Shown here: positions 1 through 10,900 of the stretch, one piece after another | How positions within the stretch are numbered: the first letter of the stretch is position 1 | How the letters are laid out: the number at the start of each line of letters is the position of its first letter | From: a virus | DNA length: 44,228 nt | IMG/VR virus record: IMGVR_UViG_3300046001_004320 | Location: 1 to 44,228 of that record | Direction: 5' to 3' (one strand) | The notes under the pieces: generated by a model | Told to the model about the DNA's origin: nothing | The model's input: the letters and a program-made list of their open reading frames with translations, nothing else | Databases searched by the model: none | Program-made: the position numbers and the translations under genes

Positions 1-1
1 A

Positions 2-157
2 GAATTAAAGATATCTGGAGAAATAAAAGTTACTTTACCAGATGGTTCAAATATTGGTCAAGAATTAATTAAAAGTCAAGAATTTAGAGCATCAATTACC
101 AGGATTGTCCAATCTCAATTAGAAAAAAATGATAATGGTGGTAAGCATAAAGGTTAA
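2..157 (+). CDS. C-terminal end of a gene cut by the left edge, possibly tape measure or other tail protein
   Basis: An open frame runs from the window edge to a TAA at 155-157, followed at once by a second in-frame TAA. The visible 51 residues contain GEIKVTLPDG, then a helical stretch (QELIKSQEFRASITRIV) and a short polar tail ending GGKHKG. A glycine/proline strand followed by a terminal helix resembles the ends of some phage tail tape-measure proteins, and the tail genes downstream fit that. This is inference from a short fragment and I do not firmly recognise the family. The gene is followed by an intergenic region with its own promoter, so it is probably the last gene of an upstream unit. 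Confidence 0.6.
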   Translation, partial: ELKISGEIKVTLPDGSNIGQELIKSQEFRASITRIVQSQLEKNDNGGKHKG

Positions 158-209
158 TAAAAAATAATTAATTGATTTTCAATAACTTATAAATTATTTT
201 TATAAAAAC

Positions 210-240
210 TTGACTTTGTGGAAAAAAAACCGTATTTTTG
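210..240 (+). promoter_or_regulatory. Bacteroidota-type promoter
   Basis: TTGACTTTG at 210-218 and TATTTTTG at 233-240 are separated by 20 bases counted from the TTG. This matches the known Bacteroidota arrangement of a -33 TTG and a -7 TAnnTTTG. Transcription should begin just after 240, in a stretch with no ORF that ends in a terminator at 333-354. Confidence 0.65.
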
Positions 241-268
241 TATATATAAAATTATAAAATTATAAAAT

Positions 269-306
269 AATAATAAATAAAATATATTAATAATAAATAA
301 AATATA
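269..306 (+). repeat. Two 18-base AT-only direct repeats, period 20
   Basis: The sequence AATAATAAATAAAATATA occurs at 269-286 and again at 289-306, and a shortened third copy follows before 330. It lies between a promoter and a terminator. It may be only low-complexity DNA, or a protein-binding or unwinding site. Confidence 0.5.
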
Positions 307-332
307 AATTATAATAATAATAAATAAAAATT

Positions 333-354
333 GGCACTAATAGTGTCTTTTTTT
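333..354 (+). terminator. Intrinsic terminator upstream of the 1399-aa tail gene
   Basis: GGCACT (333-338), loop AAT and AGTGTC (342-347) form a 6-bp stem with one G-U pair, followed by seven T residues (348-354). It lies about 95 bases after the promoter at 210-240 and about 75 bases before the next start codon, so it would end or attenuate transcription coming from that promoter or from the upstream gene. Confidence 0.6.
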
Positions 355-405
355 GTTTTATAACAACTTCAACCATTTATTTTTATAATTTTTTTGGTAG
401 TTTAA

Positions 406-413
406 TATTTATA
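406..413 (+). promoter_or_regulatory. Candidate phage late promoter motif TATTTATA
   Basis: TATTTATA sits 15 bases before the ATG at 429 and just after a terminator, so the tail gene needs a start signal here. Similar octamers stand before 12254, 22160, 37223, 39731 and 41557. T4 late promoters use TATAAATA; the match in role is inference. Confidence 0.4.
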
Positions 414-428
414 TATAAAAGAAATATT

Positions 429-3400
429 ATGCCAATTTTCTACAACTCAGGTTATCCAACACCTACATCAAAAAATACTATTAACAGTGTAACTGTTGGT
501 GGTGGAATTAGAGACTTTTTATTAAACTTAAATTTATCACCACAATACCCACAAATAGCAACAAACATAAACGGTTCACCTAGAATTGGTGAACCAGTTT
601 TAGATACAACTGTTGGTACTGGAAATATCCTTATACCAATTGGTTTACCTTTGGAGACCAATGGTATTATATGGAAAGACTTAAATGTTATTTATAATAC
701 ATTTCAAAACGACCCAAACGTTTCCAATATATTAGAAGAAATTGATTATATTCCCGCATTATCAAATCCAGAGTTTGTTGGGGCTATTTGGCCAACAAAT
801 ACACAATATCCAACAGGTGCTAACACACAAGTTGAACAATATGGTATTAAAGGAAAATCAGAAATTGCTCAATACAGAATTGATAATGTAACTAGGAATT
901 TATATTTAGATTATGGAAGTCAAATAGATGTTGCTGATTTTATAACCTTGAACCCATTAAATATTTCTCAACAATTAGGAAACTATGTTGACGTGTTTGG
1001 TGGATTGAATCAAGGAGGTACTGCTGGAGACCAAGCGATAAACGTAATAGGAAGCGTTTTAAACGGTCAAGGCGTTGGTTTGGGTGCTGGAGGTTCAGTT
1101 ATACCAAATTTTGACTTTAAATCGTCTCTATTGGGTCGAGTGTTGGGTGGTGCTGGTTTTATCAAAGACACTAAGTTAGGTAATATAGGTGCACAACAAT
1201 TAGCGTTGGCGTTGGCAAACAATGCTGCATTCAATGTTCAACAAGATATATTAGGTGCTTTAAATTTAAAAGAAAATATTTATTCGCTTATTAAAGATGG
1301 GGAGTTAGCTGGTTTTAGACCTAGTTATAAAATTACAGTACCAAAATCAACGGGTGGTCAAATCCTTAATGGTATTACAAGAGTTTTAGGTTTTCAAATT
1401 CCAAGAAGTTATTTGGATGAATCTGGTTCAATTTTTCAATCTGAAAATGGGGATATTGGTAATATAGATAGAGCCAATGCTATGATTGAAAATACAGGTA
1501 AAGGTCAAGTAAAATCACTTATAAATAGCATGCTTTTAAACCTATCTGTAAATTCAGAAACTTTAAATTCGTTTAGAAGTGGTTACGCACCAGCTTTTGT
1601 TGATAAAGATGGTGAGCCAATGAGTAACCCTAAAATATATGCTTATTATTTTAGTAGTGGTGAAGGTACATCTAATGGTGATATAAATAAAATACTTGGT
1701 AATATAGGTGATGTAATACCAAGTATTAGTTACAATAGAGAGGCAGAAACGGAAAACGCTGACTTCTTTGACCCAACCTTAGCTTCTAGCGCTTTGTTTA
1801 AAGATTACAGCAATAGACAACCTAGTGACGTTACATTTTCTTGGGTTTCTGAACCATTTGGTGATTTGGTCAACGCAGTTGGTGATGGTAGTGATAGACA
1901 ATTATTAGGTGATAAAAAATCTTTATTGGTTAAAACTCAAAAATTATTTAACAATAAAGGTATGAAAACTATCGTTAGTGTTAAGGGAGATATGGATAAA
2001 ACTTCAACACAAACACAAACAGCTAATGGTTACGGTTTTTCTAAAGGTAGTGCTGTGATGTCTAAAAATATGTTTGATTTAGAATCTGGTGTTTGGAAAG
2101 GTGAAAAAAATAAAACAGCTGATGAAACATACTGTAGAAGTTGGACAACACTTGATAGATATGACTCTATTTCTAAACTAATAAGAAATAAACCACTATA
2201 TAATGATAAGCTTGCACCTTATAGATTTAGAACAAAAGGAAGTGTGTTGGATGGACCTTTTGTTAAAATAGGACCATATTCTGATGATTCACCAGACGAC
2301 CCAAAGAAATTTATGTTTAGTATTGAAAACCTTGCGTGGAAAGACAACCTTTTAGCTTTAGCACCTTGTGAAATAGGTCCAGGTGATTTAGTTTCAGGGG
2401 AAAAAGGTAGAATTATGTGGTTCCCACCATATGATATACAATTTAGTGAAAATAATTCTGTTAATTGGGAAGAAACCAATTTTATAGGTAGAGGAGAACC
2501 AATTTATACATACAATAATACAAAAAGAACAGGTCAATTATCTTTTAAAATAATTGTAGACCACCCAAGTTATTTTAATGCTTTTAATGCTAGAAAAAAC
2601 GCCAGTGGTTCACCAGACGATAATTATATTGCTTCATTTTTTGCTGGTTGTGTTGATATTGATAAAAGATGGTCTGATAAATTAACTAAAACACAATTAG
2701 AAGAGATTAAACCAAGAATAATAGAAAAGCCACAAATAAAACAAGAACCTAAAAACCCACCTACACCAGACACCATGAGCGTTTATTATCCAAATGACGT
2801 TAAAATATATAATCCTGAGTATGAAGATGCAAAATGTGGTGATGGTAGTAATATTGATTATGAACAAAACCCTAACGGTTTTCTTTGTGGATTATTTTTA
2901 ATTAAAGCTGACGTAACACAAAAAGATGTTAATGGTAAAACTGTTGAATGGCCAGATAGATTCGACTATGGGTTGAACTCTGGCAGAAATAGTACAGCAG
3001 ATTTTCCAACATTTGTTATTAACAAAGAAAACGCGGCATTTGGTTTTAACGACTCAGCATATGGTGATGACATGGTTACTTTTTTAAAAGAATACCCTTG
3101 GGCTGTTGTTAACTTTAAAGGTTTTGCAAGTCCTCAAGGTAACCCAAATTCAAATACAAAATTAGCTGAAGAAAGAGCTAAACTTTTAAGAGAAAAATTA
3201 ATCGAAGAATGGGGTGGACAATTAGGTGTTAGTAAAGATGTACTTGAAAAAAGGTTTAAATTGTTGGACGCTGTAGCCTTAAAAGAAAGCGACACACCAG
3301 GTTGTATTGTTGAATCAAGTGAAAACCCTAACCCTCCAGTTGATTTTGATGCGTGTAAAATAGCTAGAAGGGTTGAAATTAGTGTTACTTTTGATTCCAC

Positions 3401-4628
3401 ATTAAAAGCCGAAAAAGAAAAAAGTTTATTACCTTTTGATAAACCACCATTTAATACTGGAGAAAATGTTAGAATTCGTAAAGAAATTACCAATAAATTT
3501 TACTCTGAATGTGATTATTTTGAAAGAATGGTATCTGATTATGAAGATGAAAACGGTGATGTTATACCTGGTAATAAATTTGTGTTTGATTCTATTAGAG
3601 AAAAAATTAGATATTTTCACCCAGCTTTCCATTCAACAACACCTGAAGGTTTGAATTCAAGGCTTACTTTCTTGTTACAATGTACTAGACAAGGACCTAC
3701 CTTAGAAAAACAAGGTGCAAATAATTTAGCGTTTGGTAGACCACCTATATGTATTCTTAGAATCGGTGATTTTTATAACACCAAAATTGCTATAGATAGT
3801 GTTAATATTAGTTATGAGCCTTTGGTTTGGGACCTTAACCCAGAAGGTATTGGTGTCCAACCAATGATTGCTAACGTTGATATGTCGTTTAGTTTCCTAG
3901 GCGGTTCAAGTCTTATGGGGCCAATAAATAAATTACAAAATGCGTTATCTTTTAACTATTTTGCCAATACACATGTTTACGACCCTAGAGCTGATTATAT
4001 CTCTAAAGATATGTATGCGACCGTAACTGTAAAGGACGGTGTTGAAACTTCAGAATTTGGTTACCATATTGCTGATGGTAATTTAAATTATCTTGATAAT
4101 ATAGAAGAAAAAATCATTAGTGAAGAAATTTTAGCATCAGAGGCTTTATCTATTGACCAGATAAGTGAAGAAGAATTTGTAAACTTTGGTATTGACAATA
4201 TAACTGATGAACCACCAAGCACAGGTTCAACATATATTATAATAACAAATATGACATGTGACCAAGCTAATATAGTTAAAACTGATAGTAATTGGTTATT
4301 ACCTATTAAATTAACATATTTGCCAGAATTGGAAGGTGGTGCTGAAGAAGCTGTTGAAAAACTAGAAAGCGGTTATGGAAACTATAAAATTAAAGTTAAA
4401 GATGTCAACTCAAACGAAATGTACGAAAATTTTATGACAAAAGATAAATTTGTTAAATTTTTCACGTTAAACGATTTTTCAGATGATTCTAAATTTGTTG
4501 TACCAATAAAAGGTGAAGGGATTAGCGACGCTGAACAGGGTATAAAAGATAATTTACTTAAAGAAAATTTCTATGTATCGTTGATTAAAGACGGTAATGA
4601 ACTATATAAAATAAATATAAAACTATAA
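429..4628 (+). CDS. Large tail/baseplate protein with an OmpA-like peptidoglycan-binding domain
   Basis: This is a 1399-aa protein. Its N-terminal two thirds are unrecognised. Residues roughly 855-990 look like an OmpA C-terminal domain: GFASPQGNPNSN near 898, then the KLAEERAKLLREKL helix and CKIARRVEIS near 978, matching the family's GxASxxG, LSxxRAxxV and RRVEI motifs. Such domains bind diaminopimelate-type peptidoglycan. A following section (about 1050-1200) contains RPPICILRIGDFYNTKIAIDSVNISYEP in two short strands and then WDLNPEGIGVQPMIANVDMSFSF. This resembles the domain of contractile-tail initiator and baseplate proteins that caps the tail tube, where a G-x-I-x-S-x-x-x-x-Y strand precedes a 'DP.G.P..a.v..sf' motif. 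The next two genes are also baseplate-like and follow after 3 and -8 bases. I infer a virion protein near the tail tip that touches the cell wall. The OmpA call is fairly secure; the tube-initiator call is tentative. Confidence 0.75.
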   Translation: MPIFYNSGYPTPTSKNTINSVTVGGGIRDFLLNLNLSPQYPQIATNINGSPRIGEPVLDTTVGTGNILIPIGLPLETNGIIWKDLNVIYNTFQNDPNVSNILEEIDYIPALSNPEFVGAIWPTNTQYPTGANTQVEQYGIKGKSEIAQYRIDNVTRNLYLDYGSQIDVADFITLNPLNISQQLGNYVDVFGGLNQGGTAGDQAINVIGSVLNGQGVGLGAGGSVIPNFDFKSSLLGRVLGGAGFIKDTKLGNIGAQQLALALANNAAFNVQQDILGALNLKENIYSLIKDGELAGFRPSYKITVPKSTGGQILNGITRVLGFQIPRSYLDESGSIFQSENGDIGNIDRANAMIENTGKGQVKSLINSMLLNLSVNSETLNSFRSGYAPAFVDKDGEPMSNPKIYAYYFSSGEGTSNGDINKILGNIGDVIPSISYNREAETENADFFDPTLASSALFKDYSNRQPSDVTFSWVSEPFGDLVNAVGDGSDRQLLGDKKSLLVKTQKLFNNKGMKTIVSVKGDMDKTSTQTQTANGYGFSKGSAVMSKNMFDLESGVWKGEKNKTADETYCRSWTTLDRYDSISKLIRNKPLYNDKLAPYRFRTKGSVLDGPFVKIGPYSDDSPDDPKKFMFSIENLAWKDNLLALAPCEIGPGDLVSGEKGRIMWFPPYDIQFSENNSVNWEETNFIGRGEPIYTYNNTKRTGQLSFKIIVDHPSYFNAFNARKNASGSPDDNYIASFFAGCVDIDKRWSDKLTKTQLEEIKPRIIEKPQIKQEPKNPPTPDTMSVYYPNDVKIYNPEYEDAKCGDGSNIDYEQNPNGFLCGLFLIKADVTQKDVNGKTVEWPDRFDYGLNSGRNSTADFPTFVINKENAAFGFNDSAYGDDMVTFLKEYPWAVVNFKGFASPQGNPNSNTKLAEERAKLLREKLIEEWGGQLGVSKDVLEKRFKLLDAVALKESDTPGCIVESSENPNPPVDFDACKIARRVEISVTFDSTLKAEKEKSLLPFDKPPFNTGENVRIRKEITNKFYSECDYFERMVSDYEDENGDVIPGNKFVFDSIREKIRYFHPAFHSTTPEGLNSRLTFLLQCTRQGPTLEKQGANNLAFGRPPICILRIGDFYNTKIAIDSVNISYEPLVWDLNPEGIGVQPMIANVDMSFSFLGGSSLMGPINKLQNALSFNYFANTHVYDPRADYISKDMYATVTVKDGVETSEFGYHIADGNLNYLDNIEEKIISEEILASEALSIDQISEEEFVNFGIDNITDEPPSTGSTYIIITNMTCDQANIVKTDSNWLLPIKLTYLPELEGGAEEAVEKLESGYGNYKIKVKDVNSNEMYENFMTKDKFVKFFTLNDFSDDSKFVVPIKGEGISDAEQGIKDNLLKENFYVSLIKDGNELYKINIKL

Positions 4629-4631
4629 AAC

Positions 4632-4949
4632 ATGGCACAGTATTACGATAGGTATAAACCATTCAGAGTTGGTTCAGAAATAGAACCTGTAGCTGGTATA
4701 ATAATACCACAATCCAGTAATGATAAGTCAGTTGTTTATAAAAAAGGACAAAGTAGACTTGACATAATAAGTAATGATTATTATAATAACCCATACAGCG
4801 GATGGTTAATTATGCAAGCTAACCCACAATTTGGTGGGTTAGAGTTTAATATACCAGATGGAGCACTTATTAGGGTACCATATCCTTTTAGTGAAGCTGT
4901 TAGTCGTTATATAACACAAGTTACAAGATATAAACAATTGTATGGATAA
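4632..4949 (+). CDS. gp53-like small baseplate wedge protein (LysM-like fold)
   Basis: This 105-aa protein contains QSRLDIISNDYYNNPYSGWL, then IMQANPQFGGL and IPDGALIRVPYP. That order (a 'D.Ia...Y.dp..ww.I...N', then 'l..G..l.iP' pattern) is typical of LysM-like tail proteins such as T4 gp53 and phage tail protein X. In T4, gp53 is a baseplate wedge subunit and its LysM-like fold links the wedge to the hub. The gene lies between two large baseplate proteins, 3 bases after the first, and overlaps the second by 8 bases, which suggests coupled translation. The family assignment rests on pattern and context, not on a search. Confidence 0.6.
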   Translation: MAQYYDRYKPFRVGSEIEPVAGIIIPQSSNDKSVVYKKGQSRLDIISNDYYNNPYSGWLIMQANPQFGGLEFNIPDGALIRVPYPFSEAVSRYITQVTRYKQLYG

Positions 4950-7900
4950 TACAAATCAAAACAGAATTGGGTGTAGGTTAGGTGAAAAAATAGGAGGTAA
5001 TAATGGTTCTAGAACTAAAATTATAGACCCAAACGCCTTCTATGGTGAAACAGATTCATCTAGAAACATTCCAGTTAGATTAGAGGATTTAACGATATCA
5101 GTTAAGTTAACAACAAAAAAAAGAGGTAGAACATCTATAACAAATGATAGTGATAAAAATCAATCAACTGTAAAAGAACAACAAGGCGCTACAATAAATT
5201 TTATTGAAGGTTCTGATATAAACGGTAAAAAAGTTTTAACAACAAAATTTACTGAATTAACGACATCTTTTGAAACCGATACTTTTAACCCTGAGACTTT
5301 TGGTATTACTAATATAGATATAGATTTTAATTCATCTTACACTCCGATGATTAAAATAGATTTTATAGATGTTAGAGGTTCTTCTATTTTTCAAAATGAA
5401 GAAGAGTTATTAAATGACTCAGGAAATAAATACGCTACTTTTTTTGAGTTTCCATATCCGTTGTTTGAATTAGAAATCAAAGGGTATTATGGTTTACCAG
5501 TAACTTATTGTTTACATATGTTAAAATTTAACTCTAAATTTAATTCACAAACAGGTAATTTTGAAATAAGTTGTGAATTTATTGGTTATACTTACGCTAT
5601 GTTATCTGATATGCTTATAGGTGTATTAAAAGCTATACCTTTTACAAAAATTGGTGGTGATAAATTTAAAAAATATAATGAAAATAAAGACCCAAAAATT
5701 TTAAATTTGGTGGAATTAAAGAATAAGATTTCTTTAATTCCAGAATCAATTAAAAAAGCTGCGTTAAAATCAGAGGAAGCTAAAGATATAAATTCGTTTA
5801 AAGAAGCTCTAGAAATATTAAATAATTTAGAAGCGGCGATAAATAGCTTTGGTCTTGAATACACAACAACTAAAGACGAAACAACAACAACTATAACCAT
5901 ATATGATTTTGTTATTATGGAAAATCTTTCTTTTTCCGCAGAACGACAAGAAAAATATAATGATTTTGATAAAACGATAAAAGAATTAATAGTACAATAT
6001 AATAATTTAAATATAGGTGGTGCAAAAATAAATGAAATTGATTTAGCGACCCCAATAATTTTAAATGATTTAACTAAAAAATTATTGGAACCAGAAAGCA
6101 CGCTAACAATAGTTGAAGATTCTAAATTAAAAGACATAGCAGCTTTAGAAAGTTTTAAAAAAGACTTATTAAATTATTTAAATACTAATTTTACAGCAAT
6201 TGCCTCAGATTATGTGTTTAGGTTAATGGATTTAAGGTCTAGATTTAAACTAATAAAAGACCAAAGGGAGTTGATTGAAAAAACGTTAAACGACACAAAT
6301 AAATACTTAGCTAACGAAATTAAAAACTCAATTACAGAAACTTTAGGGTTTAACCCAACAGTTAGGAATATGATTGAAGTTTTCACATGTTTAATTGAAG
6401 TTTTTATGGAAACGGTTTATGAGGTTTCTAGAAAAGCTGAATTAAATCAAGTTAGAAAAGAATTGTTTACAACTGTTTTTAGTGGTAAAAAAGAAGGTAG
6501 TGATTATAACAAAGACGACCCTAATTTCTATCCATGGCCAGCTTATAGTGAAAAAGAAACTCAATCAAATAATTATAGTGACAAATACTTAGGCGCAAAC
6601 ACTATTTTAAAAAATAGAATAAGTGATATACCTGAATTAGAATTTATTGACGATTTATTACAAGCGTTTTTAACGGCAAGCAGGTTAGAACAAAGTTTAG
6701 ATTTGCTTAACGCTGGTAGTGGGACTTTATTTTTTCCAGTTAACCCTTTAGACACTAAATTATTTAACGATAAAGCTGGTAACCCATACGCTGTAAAAGA
6801 ACTACAAAATATCGAACAAGTAAAACGTTTAATGATAATTAGAGGTATGATATATCTATCATATACTAACAACCCACTATACATGTCAAGAGGTGAAAAT
6901 GGTGATATACGAAAAATGGCTATTTTAGAGGCAAACACTATGTTATCAGCGATAATTAACCCAACTTTAAAGGTTTCGTTAAAAAATTTAAAAATAGATG
7001 ATTTAGTTAAAACTTTTGGTACTATAAATGGTGTTGATTCAAAATTAATGTTTTATGATGCAACCGATAAAAAATATTACTATGATTATTTTTTTAGTAA
7101 CGGTGAAAAAACAGAAACTAAAGTTCTACCAATAAATTCAGATTTAAATGACTACGTACCAATAGCTTTAGGTAACCCTAGAATACCCAACACTCTTTCT
7201 AATATGGTAGATGATGGTATTTTATTTTTAACAAATTATAATTCGGGTGTTAATTACACTAAAACAGTAAACGAATTAACGAAACAAGAAGATTATGGTA
7301 TATATGTTAAAATGTTTACCAACGTTGAATATGCGACAGATTTAACTTTAGTAGACACATCTATCGACACAAATAGTGTGATAGATTTAATAAACTTATC
7401 AACAGGTAATATAGCTAACGCTGGGTTTAATTCTTTTGGTGGTATATTCGGTATTCAAGATTTTGGTAAAATAACTTTTGGGCCAGAAAATGCTCCAGAA
7501 AACACTCCAGCTATGTACATTTTTTATAGAAACGATAGTAAAAATAGAAATGGGTTGGCTGATTCTAGAGCACAATCAGCGTCAATAAACGGATTTAAAA
7601 ATAATAATAGTGTGTTCGATGGTGTTTGGAAACGAAACACCTTAATACCGACACCTAATGATTATTCAGAATTTATGAAAACTAAAAAAAATGGTAGGTT
7701 AATTCATGAAAGTGTTGGGTCTAGTAGGTTTAAAGCAATAGATATAAACACAGCACCAAACAATATATCATACCCTTATATTCAACAATTAACGAGTATC
7801 GTTCAAACTTTTAAAATTGGTGGTTTGGCCACTGGTTTTAGTTTATTTGGTAGTAAGTGGTACTATTTACAAAAAAATGCTGAATGTACTTATAATGATA

Positions 7901-10900
7901 ACCTAAGAAAACTTAATGTTGAAAAATATGCTAAAGCTCTTTTGTTTTTAAACACATTACCGTTTAATATATCTTATGATAATTATGACCCTTTTGGTAG
8001 TTTAGAAATAAAACATTTATTCGATATTAAAGGTGGGTTTGTTCACGCACCAAGATTTTGGGTTGCTTATGTGGGTGCCGTGTTATGGTGGTTATCTGAA
8101 GAAGACCCTATTATTGTCGATGGTAAAATTGTAGGTGGTGGTCGTGGAATCAAAGACCCAGTTATATGGAAAAAAACATGTGGGGTAAATGCTTCATCAT
8201 TTAAAGCACCAGCACCTGGTTATTATTTTCCTAGAATTATAGATGAAAACATTATAATTGAAAACGACTCTGTTATTAGAGCGTTACCAGAACAAGTTAA
8301 AAATGAGTTTCAAAAAGTTTTTTTTGATTTTGTAAACGGAACCAGTGTTTATGTTTCTTGGGAAACTATATATAATGGTTTAGAAATAACCAACCAAACA
8401 CCAACTGAGTTTTGTGGTTTTTTAGATAGAATGAGATATAAAACCACAGAAACTACACCAAATGGTCAAACTGGTTTTTTAGGGTATGATGGGACAAATA
8501 ATAACTATAATTTTTATAGCGATAAAATAATTGATAACTTAATAAATTACGACAATTATAACATAATAACAACCCTAGCAGAAGGTGCTAGTTTTAGTGA
8601 AGTAGATAAACATCAGTTTTTATTAGAATTAAACGGTGGTTCTGATGTTGGTAAAGCTCTAATTAAAGCGTTTGATGAAGAAATTATAATAGCAAACACT
8701 GGTTACGGTATATGGCTTGGTAAAGACAGAATTAATGTTAGAGGTGATGGTGATATTAATAGTGGTGAAGATTTAGATTTATTACGTAGACCTATCGGTA
8801 TTTCTGAAGGTTTTTTTAAAGAATATTACGAAACATATATATCTGTTATATCCAACGCGGTTAGTGGTTTAACATTAACCAATCAAGTGGAAAATGAAAT
8901 AAATCAAGTATTTGGCACAAACAATAAAGATGATGTAAAACTAATGCTTTATAGACATTGTAAAAATATCTATGATAAATGGCTTGGTGGTATAACAGAT
9001 GAAAGTAATATCATATTTCAATGTGGTGATAATAATAGAGATGGTAGCAATAGAAAAAAAATTGATGCTGCTATGGCTAAAAAATATAACCCCCTTTCAA
9101 GTTCCCCTAGACTTATAGATAGTTTTAGGTTTGTAACTAGGTCATTTAAAGATATTGGTAATGAATTATATATTGACCCAACACCCTTAGGTGAAACTAT
9201 ATCAGATTTTCCAAATACATCAGCAACTGGTGTGATAAGTGGGTTATTAAGTGATAATAAATTTGAATTTTTAGCGTTACCAACATTTATTAATTATCGT
9301 GATGACGAAATGTTACAATCAGTGTTTACACCATTTGCTTATGATGAAGCAATAACCACATGTGGACCAACATTTGTATGTGTTTATACTGGTCAAAAAT
9401 CTAATAAATTAGATTTAAAATCAGGTAAATACCCAAATGATGGTTTTGATATAAGATGTGACAAAGATGGTAATCCAGATGTGTCAATACCTTCAGATTA
9501 TGCCGAACCATTAAACGATAACGAAGACCCAGTTTCAGTGTTTGTTGTAAATTATTCACAACAAAACCAAAACATTTTTAAAGATATTACATTGGACCAA
9601 AGTGAATTCACCGAATCAGAAGAATCTTTAAAAATAGTTCAAGATATATCAACTAAAGGTTTTGAAAATAACCCTTCAATTGGTGGTCAAAATATGTATA
9701 ACATATATGCGGTTAGAAGTTATTCCGCGGAAATTGAAATGTTAGGTAACCCAATGATTCAACCTATGATGTATTTTCAATTAAACAACGTACCAATGTT
9801 TCATGGTGCTTATATGATTATTAAAACAAGGCATAATATAAAACCAAATTACATGTCAACATGGTTTACTGGTACTAGAATAAAATCGATTGAATCACCA
9901 ATAATAGATATTGCTGAAGCCTATATGAGTTTAATTGAAACCTTAGATTTAAGTACTGCTGGTAAATCTAAAGCGTCTAATGTTCGAGCAACTGAAGGTA
10001 AAAATTATGTTACTGATTTTTATTCTGATTTGAAGAGTTCAATTCCTAGTGATAAAACCATAATAGGTGTACCATTACAAAATCCAAAAGTTTTAACTCA
10101 AACAGCTGAAAATGAAATTACTGCTTGGAAAAACGGAACTTTAGACGAAAAAGATGCGGTTACTATATTGAAAAAATATGCTGATAAAACACCAGGAGTT
10201 GGTGCTCAAGAATATAGTTCTAATGCACAACCATGGAGTGCTGTGTTCATTTCGTATGTAATGTTAGCTGGTGACCCTAACTTTATGAAATCTACATTAC
10301 ATTATAGTTATGTATCATCTGCTATGAAAGGTGTTAATGGTTACGAAGCGTTCCCATTAAAATCTGGATTAAAAATAAAACCAGAAGTTGGTTGTCTTTT
10401 TTGTAAACCTAGAAGTGGTGCTTATACATCAAGTCACTGTGATGTTTTGTATAAAATAGATGGTAACACAGCGTTTTTGGTTGGTGGTAATTTAAGTGAT
10501 TCTATAAAAACATTTAAAATAGGTTTGTTTGATGGTTATATAACAGATTCTTCAGATGTTAAAGATTATATTTTAATAATTTTAAAAACAAATAATAAAT
10601 ACTACAATAAGAAAAATATTATTGGTGTTGCTGATTTTAACACTGGTGGTGAAAATGAAAAAACGGTGGTTGGTCCAACAGCAGATTATTGGTCTTTGGT
10701 TGCGATATGTGCGGCTGAAAACTTTAAAGAAAACCAACAAGGTATGGCAGATGTTGCGCAAAGTATTTACAATAGATTAAACACACCAGGAAAACCGTAT
10801 GGTAACTCTATTAAAGAAATCATTACCGCACCAAAACAATATGAACCTACGTTTAAAAATATTTCTGATTGGAAAAAAATTAATAGTAAGGCTACTTCGA

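Noticed and set aside
5592-6137. Minus-strand ORF of 181 codons
   Set aside because: Hydrophobic Ser/Phe-rich composition typical of the antisense of a Lys/Glu-rich gene; it lies wholly within the hub gene.
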